Below, piece after piece: positions 1 to 5,233 of a stretch of 5,604 nucleotides of DNA. Made by a program: the position numbers and the translations under genes. The stretch is from Planctomycetota bacterium. GTDB taxonomy: Bacteria > Planctomycetota > Brocadiia > SM23-32. The notes beneath the pieces are model-generated. The model was given only the letters and a program-made list of their open reading frames with translations, had not been told where the DNA came from and did not search any database. Location: assembly GCA_018334735.1 (NCBI GenBank), contig JAGXLK010000207.1, positions 1-5,604 of the forward strand, read 5' to 3'. Position 1 is the stretch's first letter. The number at the start of each line of letters is the position of its first letter.

Positions 1-720
1 GGGGTTCAAGAATATCTGGAAAATCCGCCGGCAGAAGGCGTCCTGCTTCTGTGCTGTAAAAAACTCGACCGGCGGCGGAAAGGTGCAAAAGCCATTGCTG
101 AATTTGCGACAATTGTAGATTGTAGTAAACTCCGGTGGAAAAAAGCCCGACGCTGGTTGAACGAGCGTGCCTCCCGTGCAGGGAAGGCGCTCACTCCGCG
201 CGCTGCAGATTCTCTCCTGGAAGCAATCGGGGCGGATCTGGCAGCACTGAGTCGAGAATTAGAGAAACTGTGCCTGTATGCCGATTCCGAAAACACACTC
301 ACCGAAGAGCACGTGGCCGAACTGGTGCCCCAAAGCCGCTCCAGATCCATATTTGATTTAAGCCACGCAATCGCCCGTGGAGATGTATCTACCGCCATAC
401 GGTTGGCAGACCATCTCCTTTTAAGGGGAGAAACTCCTACCGGTATGATAGGCTTCTTGGGGAGCCAGATGAGAACATTATGGCAGGTCAAAAGGCTTCG
501 GGCGACGGGCGCCAGCCAGAAGCAAATTGCAAATAAGGTAGGGCTCCCCCATTTCGCTGTCAGACGTGCCGCCAAAGCTGTGGAAAAACGGTCTGGTGAG
601 TGGCTTTCGCAATGCATCAACCAGCTGGCGGAAGCCGATGTTGAACTGAAGACCAAATCGCTTCAGGCGGCGGAAAGAGAAACCTGGTTTGAGGGGTTCC
701 TGGTCGCTCTCGCCCGGTAA
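1..720 (+). CDS. holA: DNA polymerase III delta subunit, C-terminal part (5' end outside window)
   Basis: This is the clamp-loader delta subunit, which opens the beta sliding clamp during replication in the cytoplasm. The frame is open from base 1, so the gene starts upstream; 239 residues remain of a family usually about 330-350 long. The visible part begins in the second domain of the AAA+-like fold (EYLENPPAEGVLLL, then KKLDRRRKGAKA, matching the family pattern of a Pro-Pro segment followed by LDkRkK). It continues through GADLAALSRELEKLCLYA at about residue 76, the signature of the linker to the collar domain. The collar includes SIFDLSHAIARGD and GMIGFLGSQMRTLWQVKRL and ends with the typical AEADVELKT segment. 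Internal TTG or GTG codons are not true starts because conserved sequence lies upstream of them. The stop is TAA. The next gene is convergent, and no convincing terminator lies between. Confidence in the family is high. Confidence 0.93.
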   Translation, partial: GVQEYLENPPAEGVLLLCCKKLDRRRKGAKAIAEFATIVDCSKLRWKKARRWLNERASRAGKALTPRAADSLLEAIGADLAALSRELEKLCLYADSENTLTEEHVAELVPQSRSRSIFDLSHAIARGDVSTAIRLADHLLLRGETPTGMIGFLGSQMRTLWQVKRLRATGASQKQIANKVGLPHFAVRRAAKAVEKRSGEWLSQCINQLAEADVELKTKSLQAAERETWFEGFLVALAR

Positions 721-738
721 ATCAGACCCAAACTAAAT

Positions 739-948
739 TCAGATACGGGCCTGGGTTTCGAGTTCTTCAATAAAGTGTAGATCTTCGCGTTCATCCAGCA
801 TGTGGTGAGCGTCGGCTTCGTCTTCAAGCATTCCGTCAGCCAGGCCTTCACGCCCGTCGAGAATCAGCTCCCGATGCCGTTGTTTGATAAAACGCAACCG
901 ATCTTTCTTGTTCTTCGGGGTATCCGAAGTGTTTTCACCTTTTCCCAT
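739..948 (-). CDS. Small highly charged protein, 69 aa, unknown function
   Basis: I do not recognise this family. The 69-residue product starts MGKGENTSDTPKNKKDRLRF and has two halves. The N-terminal 25 or so residues are basic and probably disordered (Lys, Arg, Asn, Thr). The remainder is strongly acidic and looks helical (ELILDGREGLADGMLEDEAD, then HHMLDEREDLHFIEELE). There is no signal peptide, membrane segment or cysteine, so it is probably cytoplasmic. The start at 948 is chosen because an AAGGAGGTG Shine-Dalgarno sits 6 bases upstream; an in-frame TTG at 984 has no such support. The gene is convergent with holA (18 bp between stop codons) and divergent from the DUF502 gene. The excellent ribosome-binding site and sensible termination argue for a real gene. 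A small partner or adaptor protein is conceivable but unsupported. Confidence 0.7.
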   Translation of the reverse strand: MGKGENTSDTPKNKKDRLRFIKQRHRELILDGREGLADGMLEDEADAHHMLDEREDLHFIEELETQARI

Positions 949-954
949 AATCTT

Positions 955-963
955 CACCTCCTT
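955..963 (-). promoter_or_regulatory. Shine-Dalgarno AAGGAGGTG of the 69-aa gene
   Basis: Read on the minus strand, AAGGAGGTG lies 6 bases before the ATG at 948. It is essentially a full match to the anti-Shine-Dalgarno core and decides the start codon. It is the strongest ribosome-binding site in the window, suggesting this small protein can be translated efficiently. Confidence 0.8.
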
Positions 964-987
964 CTTCCGATCATTTTTTTTCAACTC

Positions 988-1296
988 TCAGGTAAACGTC
1001 AACTATATAAACAACTCCGACGGACACACACACCACTGTCGGGCACATGGAAAATTGTTAGAAACGGATGGAAAATGCGTGTGGATGGCGTCCACCGTTG
1101 CGGTGTTAGCTGTCAATCTTGTACAGCAATCGAGCAAATTTTACCGTCAAAAAATATCAGGCAATCGCCCGAGAATAGCGTTCAGGTAACTGTAGAGACA
1201 CCTTAACTGCTATCAATTTGCCTGAAGGCGATTAATACTACAAAAATCGTTCCCGGATGTCAAGACTTTTTTTTGCAATCAGGCTTTTTTTCAGGC
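988..1296. repeat. Cluster of short TCAGG/TCAGGC repeats
   Basis: TCAGG occurs on the plus strand at 988-992, 1157-1161, 1182-1186, 1279-1283 and 1291-1295, and as its complement CCTGA at 1221-1225. Four of the six are the longer TCAGGC (1157, 1279, 1291, and inverted at 1220-1225). Six occurrences of a 5-mer in about 310 bases, both strands counted, is roughly ten times a random expectation of about 0.6. They may be regulator half-sites or RNA pairing elements. Spacing is irregular, so this is not a CRISPR-like array. Confidence 0.4.
1157..1225. repeat. Inverted repeat TCAGGCAA / TTGCCTGA (8 bp arms)
   Basis: TCAGGCAA at 1157-1164 is perfectly complementary to TTGCCTGA at 1218-1225, with 53 bases between. 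A second pair, AATCGCC at 1163-1169 and GGCGATT at 1227-1233, overlaps it at bases 1163-1164, so the two pairings exclude each other. The right arm can also pair with TCAGGC at 1279-1284, directly followed by seven T residues. This could be a DNA operator pair or a switching leader RNA; neither is proven. Confidence 0.35.
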
Positions 1297-1340
1297 ACGG
1301 TTCAGACCGATATACACTCAACGAAAAGACATGGTTGGAT

Positions 1341-1346
1341 TATAAT
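1341..1346 (+). promoter_or_regulatory. Candidate -10 box TATAAT for the DUF502 gene
   Basis: A perfect TATAAT lies 57 bases upstream of the DUF502 start codon and would place transcription initiation near 1353, giving a leader of about 50 bases. The best -35 match at 17-bp spacing, TCAACG at 1318-1323, is poor (3 of 6), and there is no correctly placed extended TG. If used, it would need an activator or would be weak. The assignment rests mainly on the perfect hexamer and its position in an intergenic region. Confidence 0.4.
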
Positions 1347-1391
1347 CGTCACTTTACATCTCGCGAATCTGATAAGTGGTCATTTTTGAGT

Positions 1392-1398
1392 GAGGAGG
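1392..1398 (+). promoter_or_regulatory. Shine-Dalgarno GAGGAGG deciding the DUF502 start
   Basis: GAGGAGG ends 5 bases before the ATG at 1404. This selects 1404 over the in-frame ATG at 1257, which has no Shine-Dalgarno and would add 49 residues outside the conserved family region. Confidence 0.75.
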
Positions 1399-1403
1399 AC
1401 ATC

Positions 1404-2057
1404 ATGCGATCAACATTTCGGACATTTATGCAGGGCATCATCGTCACCACTCCTGCAGTTCTGACAGTCTACGTTTGTTTTCGAGCTATGGTATGGCTCG
1501 ATAGCTCAGTTCGTTCTGCTCTGAAAGCCGCTGGTCTGCCCGCGGTGCCGGGACTGGGTGTTGTGCTCGCGTTCGCCGGAATATATCTTGTGGGCCTTGC
1601 CGCACGCAACTGGATCTTTAGGAAACTGGTCGACCTGGGCGAAGCCATAGTCGAGCGAATCCCCCTCGTTAAAAGTCTCTATTCAAGTGTCAAAGACCTG
1701 CTACAGTTCCTCGGGGGCACGGACGCACGCACACGCGGCGTCCCGGCCCGGATCTCCCTGCGCGATGATACCGTCCACATGCTCGGATTGATCACACAAA
1801 AAGAACCCGAGAAAACCCTTGGAAAAGCGGAAAAAGACCGCGTTGCCGTCTATCTCCCGATGAGCTATCAGTTGGGTGGTTTCACCGTTTACGTAGACGA
1901 AGGAAACGTCGAAGAGATTGAGGGAATGTCGGTCGAAGATCTTCTTAAAACCAGCCTTACGGCCGGCATTGGGACCCCTGGAGAGACCGAGAACGCCGTC
2001 GCCACGCTGCCCGGACCTGACGCCAAAAATTCCGAACCAGAAGCGGAGAATGCTTAA
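1404..2057 (+). CDS. DUF502 family (COV-like) integral membrane protein, 217 aa
   Basis: This is a small inner-membrane protein of the DUF502 family, found in many bacteria and, as the CONTINUOUS VASCULAR RING proteins, in plants; its biochemical role is not established. Residues 1-6 are basic, followed by a first membrane helix (about 8-29, GIIVTTPAVLTVYVCF). The TP in this helix is typical of the family. A second helix lies at about 48-66 (VPGLGVVLAFAGIYLVGL). After it comes the characteristic block ERIPLVKSLYSSVKDLLQFL (84-103). The soluble domain contains VAVYLPMSYQLGGFTVYV (147-164), equivalent to the family's usual VPTTPNPTSGF strand with the PTTPNPTSG core changed. It closes with GMSVEDLLKTSLTAGIG (174-190). 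The last 25 or so residues are a low-complexity acidic tail (Glu, Asn, Pro). Translation ends with tandem in-frame stops, TAA then TGA. It is convergent with the neighbouring membrane-protein pair and appears monocistronic. Confidence 0.88.
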   Translation: MRSTFRTFMQGIIVTTPAVLTVYVCFRAMVWLDSSVRSALKAAGLPAVPGLGVVLAFAGIYLVGLAARNWIFRKLVDLGEAIVERIPLVKSLYSSVKDLLQFLGGTDARTRGVPARISLRDDTVHMLGLITQKEPEKTLGKAEKDRVAVYLPMSYQLGGFTVYVDEGNVEEIEGMSVEDLLKTSLTAGIGTPGETENAVATLPGPDAKNSEPEAENA

Positions 2058-2094
2058 TGAACTCACACCAAAAAACATCCCGGTGCCCTCACAC
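2058..2094. other. 37-bp convergent gap without visible terminator
   Basis: The stop codons of the DUF502 gene and the minus-strand membrane protein are 37 bp apart. The best pairing is a 4-bp CACC/GGTG stem (around 2066-2082), too weak for an intrinsic terminator and with its T-run (minus strand) in the loop rather than after the stem. Convergent transcripts may therefore overlap at their 3' ends, or termination is Rho-dependent. Confidence 0.5.
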
Positions 2095-3468
2095 TCAAAA
2101 ACCCCGAATCCGTAGCAAAGCCTGAACAGCGGGATGCATATTGTTTTCCATCAGCGTCCAGGGTTTCTGCATGCCAATAAGGGCATACATCAAAGAAATT
2201 ATACCACACAGGTAAAAAAACGCCTGGAAATACGTTTCGTCCCTGTGCCGTGAGTAATAGCTTACAGCGTAGTACGACAGCAACGGAATAAAACCGATGT
2301 ATTGTCGGAATCCAAAACAAGCACCGCCCAGATCCCGACGGGAGAAGAAACTGTAATACGAAACCAGAAGAATAATACCGAAAACAACGGTCAGTGCGAC
2401 ATGGCCGCGAGAAGCATCTGAACGTTCCCCCTCTCGCCAACCATGCCAGGATCCCCGCACAGCATCACCTATCCCCGCCACACCAATCAGAACAATTGGA
2501 CTCAAGACAAAGAGTCCCTGGGTACTGATCAAAGTCAGTAACCAGTATTTGTAACGCGGGATCGCCCAGGTGAACTGTCGCAAGGAAAGTTCCAAATACG
2601 GCCCTGCATGATGGCCGGTGGCCCCAATCAATTCGAATGGAACAACAGTATGCCATATCGGGTATTGGAGCGCGCAATGAAGCGCCAGCAGCGGAATTGC
2701 CCCAAGGCAATACGCCGCAATTGACCGCCAGGCACGGACATAAAAAATCAGATAAAGACCAAAAGCCAGTGAAAAAGCTAAACCGTCCGCCCAACCGACA
2801 ACCGTCGCCAGACTCATAAGCAGGCCCGCGGTGGCCGCCCGGGCCGGTGAGATACCCACACAAGCTTCCGGCATACGCAAAATGAAAAAGGAAATAAAAA
2901 TAAGAGACGCCGCAAAAGTATGATGGTTCATCGTTGTTGAATACGACAAATAAATGGTACCACCGAGGCTTAAAACCACCACGAGATCCGCTTCGAGGCC
3001 GGAAACCCAAGGGGTAACGTTTCTTCGGAAAAAATAGACCGCCAGGCTCGTTAAAGAACCGATGAGAAGCCAGGTCAAGACAAATGTTGGGATCGCTGCC
3101 CGATATCCTTGAAAACTGAACTCGGCACCGAGCAGGCGAAAAATATTAAGCACTCCGGCCAGCAAAACCGTGAGGACAGGTGACTTTGTGGTATAGCAAT
3201 GGCCATTTTGTCGATTGTATGCGATGTTGTGCAAAAAAAGAGACCCGTCTTTTCCCATTTCCGATGGCTGCTGCAGATATCCGGAGTCATCGATATAGAA
3301 AACGCCCCTGTTAACTATGCTATCAACGGCTACAAAACGGCTGAGGTCATTTTGGCCTAGAATGCCTCGGTGAGTGAAGACGAAGAGGAATAGCAAGACG
3401 AACAGGGCAAGCCGGCGGGCATGCTCGATCCCAACTCCCCGACTTTCTTCCTTGCCATTTGTTCCCAT
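2095..3468 (-). CDS. Polytopic membrane protein, GT-C glycosyltransferase-like, tandem paralog B, 457 aa
   Basis: This is an uncharacterised multi-pass membrane protein. A short charged N-terminus precedes the first helix (about 19-34). The loop after it reads THRGILGQNDLSRFVAVDS and carries Asp41 in the region where GT-C enzymes (PMT/ArnT type) keep an acidic catalytic residue. NGHCYTTKSPVLTVLLAG (88-105) resembles the ghxYsxKPPvls segment seen in many unannotated bacterial GT-C-like proteins. Further hydrophobic stretches lie at about 128-147, 162-177, 182-197, 211-244, 249-265, 305-332, 354-372, 390-403 and 412-431. Distinctive blocks are GGACFGFRQYIGFIPLLSYY (381-400) and, at the end, GMQKPWTLMENNMHPAV (432-448). 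It is clearly homologous to the protein encoded just upstream and shares every block. Only a weak GGGGAT-type ribosome-binding site precedes the ATG, consistent with a downstream operon gene. Transferase activity on a lipid-linked sugar is an inference from layout; a non-catalytic role is possible. Confidence 0.75.
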   Translation of the reverse strand: MGTNGKEESRGVGIEHARRLALFVLLFLFVFTHRGILGQNDLSRFVAVDSIVNRGVFYIDDSGYLQQPSEMGKDGSLFLHNIAYNRQNGHCYTTKSPVLTVLLAGVLNIFRLLGAEFSFQGYRAAIPTFVLTWLLIGSLTSLAVYFFRRNVTPWVSGLEADLVVVLSLGGTIYLSYSTTMNHHTFAASLIFISFFILRMPEACVGISPARAATAGLLMSLATVVGWADGLAFSLAFGLYLIFYVRAWRSIAAYCLGAIPLLALHCALQYPIWHTVVPFELIGATGHHAGPYLELSLRQFTWAIPRYKYWLLTLISTQGLFVLSPIVLIGVAGIGDAVRGSWHGWREGERSDASRGHVALTVVFGIILLVSYYSFFSRRDLGGACFGFRQYIGFIPLLSYYAVSYYSRHRDETYFQAFFYLCGIISLMYALIGMQKPWTLMENNMHPAVQALLRIRGF

Positions 3469-3532
3469 TTTATCCCCAAATCCTCGACCACATTACTGTA
3501 TCACCGAATTGGTTTTTATAACCTTTCCTCTC
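3469..3532 (-). other. 64-bp spacer between the tandem paralogs
   Basis: The spacer separates two same-strand genes. I see no hairpin terminator and no good promoter, so co-transcription from upstream of 4936 is likely. The only Shine-Dalgarno-like sequences before the downstream ATG are GGGG ending 6 bases away and GAGGA ending 12 bases away. Confidence 0.45.
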
Positions 3533-4936
3533 TCAGCCTGCGAATCCCCGCAGCAGTAATAATATTCGGACAGCGGGATGAGCATTATTTTCCATCAATT
3601 GCCAGGGGTCTTGCATGCCGATAAGCGCATAGGTTACGGAAATCAGGCCCAGAATGTAGAACAATCGGCGCACCCGTTCGTCATCGCGGTGCGACGCAAA
3701 ATAAGATATTGCATACCAGGATAGCAGGGGCGTAAATCCAATGTACCATCGGAACCCAAAACAGGACCCGCCGAAATTGGTCGGTCCTTCAAAACTGTAA
3801 TAAATGATGTTGACCAATACTCCAAACCCAACCGCAAAGGCCGCAATCTTCCGGCCCCTTGTTCCTTTTAGCGTTTCTGCGTCTCCGTTACGCATATTAT
3901 CGGCCAAGCCGGCGACCCCAAAAAGCAGGATCGGACTGAGGGTGAACAGCCCCCGCATGCTGAAAAGGGTAAGAAGACAATATTTCCAGCGTGAAATATT
4001 CCAGGTATCCGGCCCGATGGGATTTTGCCAGTAACTGCCCTCCAGGTGGCCGAGATTGTCCATAACTTGAACCGGCAGGATGCTTTCCCAAATCGAGTAT
4101 TGAATTCCGCAGTGAAGCAGAAACGCCGGCAATGCACCGATTCCGAGCAGGCTCAGCTTACCGATCGAACGCAGGTGAAAAATGATGTAGAGGCCGAAGG
4201 CCAGGCCAAAAGCCCCGCCAGCGGGGATATCAATCACCAGAGCCCACCCCATACAGAACCCGGCGCCCAGAACCGACAGCAGCGGGGGTTCTTTGTTGCC
4301 TTCGGCCATACCCAGCCCGAAAAATGCCGTCAGGATCAAAGTGGCCGCGACGGTATGATTGTTGAATGTCGTGGAATATGCCAGAAAAAGCGTGCCTCCC
4401 AGAGCCAACACTGTCGCCAGATCGGCGGTTCGGGATGGGAGCAAGCGGCCAGCTTCCCGGCGCATCCCGTAGAATGCCAGTGCGGCCAGGCTACCAACAA
4501 CCAACCACGTCAACAGGAACGTCGGTTTGGCATCGTATGGTCTTTGAAAATGGAACTGCGCTCCGACCCATTGAAATATTCGCAGTATTCCCGCCGCCAT
4601 GAAACTCAGGACCGGAGGTTTGCTGGAATACAGGTGACCGTTATGCGGATGTTTGACCACATCGTTCATCAGCATGTAGCTGCGCCCGTCCCGGGTTTGA
4701 CGCTTTTCGGCCCAGGCAGACCCATCGATCTGCCAGGTCTCTCGATTAATGAGGCTCCCAATGGCCACAAACCGCGAGAGGTCATTCTGCCCCTGGATTC
4801 CGCGATGCGTAAAGATGAAAAGGAAAAGCAAAACCAGCAACCCGAACTCTTTCCCCCCCCATGGATTTTCGTCATGCGGATCATTCGGTTCCTGCACCCG
4901 GGTCTGGCAATCCGCCGATTCGTCCTGATGCACCAT
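3533..4936 (-). CDS. Polytopic membrane protein, GT-C glycosyltransferase-like, tandem paralog A, 467 aa
   Basis: This is the first gene of the probable two-gene operon and a paralog of its downstream neighbour. A polar acidic tail of about 30 residues (MVHQDESADC onward) is followed by the first helix (about 31-44). THRGIQGQNDLSRFVAIGSL follows, with Asp52 in the position expected for a GT-C acidic residue. NGHLYSSKPPVLSFMAAG (99-116) matches a recurrent motif of GT-C-like bacterial membrane proteins better than the paralog does (KPP here, KSP there). Other shared blocks are the HCGIQYSIW segment (275-283), SPILLFGVAGLAD (334-346), GGSCFGFRWYIGFTPLLSWY (389-408) and GMQDPWQLMENNAHPAV (440-456). 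I count roughly ten membrane segments. The start at 4936 is supported by AAGAGG 8 bases upstream; a longer frame from the ATG at 5011 adds a cysteine-rich, non-protein-like leader without a ribosome-binding site. Substrate and activity are unknown; sugar transfer is inferred. Confidence 0.76.
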   Translation of the reverse strand: MVHQDESADCQTRVQEPNDPHDENPWGGKEFGLLVLLFLFIFTHRGIQGQNDLSRFVAIGSLINRETWQIDGSAWAEKRQTRDGRSYMLMNDVVKHPHNGHLYSSKPPVLSFMAAGILRIFQWVGAQFHFQRPYDAKPTFLLTWLVVGSLAALAFYGMRREAGRLLPSRTADLATVLALGGTLFLAYSTTFNNHTVAATLILTAFFGLGMAEGNKEPPLLSVLGAGFCMGWALVIDIPAGGAFGLAFGLYIIFHLRSIGKLSLLGIGALPAFLLHCGIQYSIWESILPVQVMDNLGHLEGSYWQNPIGPDTWNISRWKYCLLTLFSMRGLFTLSPILLFGVAGLADNMRNGDAETLKGTRGRKIAAFAVGFGVLVNIIYYSFEGPTNFGGSCFGFRWYIGFTPLLSWYAISYFASHRDDERVRRLFYILGLISVTYALIGMQDPWQLMENNAHPAVRILLLLRGFAG

Positions 4937-5233
4937 TGCAAAAGCCTCTTGCGAAAAGGAGATACCGCGACAAGTAACGTCCGTGCAGGTAATGTGAACT
5001 TTCCAACACAATAATGCACATGCTTTTCTGAGTCGAGTAAAAGTTCGTGCGGATGTGTTGGCAATATGGCCGGATGACTTCGTCTTTGCATTGATTCGAG
5101 AAGAGTTTTTTCGGCGGCCCAGTACATCTATTTGCCCAACGTCAGGCGCTTAAAGTATGCTATCAATGTCGAGATAGGACGTTTAAACTCCTTTTGCGGG
5201 ACAATTTAATCAGGGGCCATTGGGAAAAACCCC
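4937..5233. other. Divergent intergenic region, about 297 bp
   Basis: It lies between the minus-strand membrane-protein operon and the plus-strand glycosyltransferase and must hold both promoters. For the plus strand, TTGCCC (5132-5137) and TATGCT (5156-5161), 18 bp apart, are a weak candidate pair. No convincing sigma-70 pair is visible for the minus strand. AAGAGG at 4945-4950 (minus) is the ribosome-binding site of the membrane-protein gene. Also present are a perfect palindrome GTTTAAAC (5181-5188), TCAGGC at 5142-5147 and the 10-mer TGCTATCAAT (5158-5167) that recurs upstream of the DUF502 gene. No gene is supported inside. Confidence 0.5.
5132..5161 (+). promoter_or_regulatory. Weak candidate promoter for the glycosyltransferase
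   Basis: TTGCCC (-35, 4 of 6 matches) and TATGCT (-10, 4 of 6) are separated by 18 bp and lie about 70 bases before the ATG at 5234. The match is weak and the orientation is inferred from the gene it would serve. Confidence 0.2.

Larger units (their letters stand above)
949..1403. other. Divergent intergenic region, 455 bp, no supported gene
   Basis: This gap separates the minus-strand 69-aa gene from the plus-strand DUF502 gene. It is visibly richer in A and T than its flanks. It contains the Shine-Dalgarno sites of both genes, T-runs at 974-981, 1267-1274 and 1285-1291, a TATAAT box at 1341-1346, small hairpins (for example CACCG-TTG-CGGTG at 1093-1105 and CGGT-TCAG-ACCG at 1298-1309) and a cluster of TCAGG repeats. 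Open frames crossing it (such as 884-1189 plus) have no ribosome-binding site and no protein-like composition. It is long for a simple divergent promoter, so a leader RNA or small RNA is possible but not demonstrated. Confidence 0.6.

Noticed and set aside
6..656. A minus-strand frame of 216 codons opposite holA
   Set aside because: The plus strand matches HolA throughout; the antisense frame has Ser/Arg/Ala-rich composition with no family resemblance.
723..762. Possible terminator stem after holA (AGACCCA with TGGGTTT)
   Set aside because: It needs a G-T pair, has a loop of about 20 bases, lacks a following T-run, and extends into the 69-aa gene.
802..1206. Plus-strand frames at 802-1206 and 884-1189 across the 69-aa gene and the intergenic gap
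   Set aside because: They overlap a better-supported minus-strand gene, lack ribosome-binding sites, and their translations look like random sequence.
988..1296. The repeat cluster as a CRISPR array
   Set aside because: Repeat units are only 5-6 bases, spacing is irregular and no cas gene is present.
1257..1403. N-terminal extension of the DUF502 protein from the ATG at 1257
   Set aside because: No Shine-Dalgarno; the added 49 residues precede the family's normal N-terminus, and the TATAAT box and a good ribosome-binding site lie inside it.
4993..5008. CRP-like site TGTGA-N6-CAACA
   Set aside because: The right half matches only 3 of 5 bases of the consensus; too weak to call.
4937..5011. 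25-residue N-terminal extension of paralog A from the ATG at 5011
   Set aside because: No ribosome-binding site, cysteine-rich non-conserved sequence absent from the paralog; the ATG at 4936 has AAGAGG at proper spacing.
4025..5014. A long plus-strand open frame of 329 codons opposite membrane paralog A
   Set aside because: It is the complement of a convincing conserved membrane protein, is rich in Gln/Arg as expected for an antisense frame of hydrophobic codons, and has no Shine-Dalgarno or recognisable domain.
4669..5127. Minus-strand 152-codon frame starting in the divergent intergenic region
   Set aside because: Most of it overlaps paralog A in another frame, and its start has no ribosome-binding site or domain signal.
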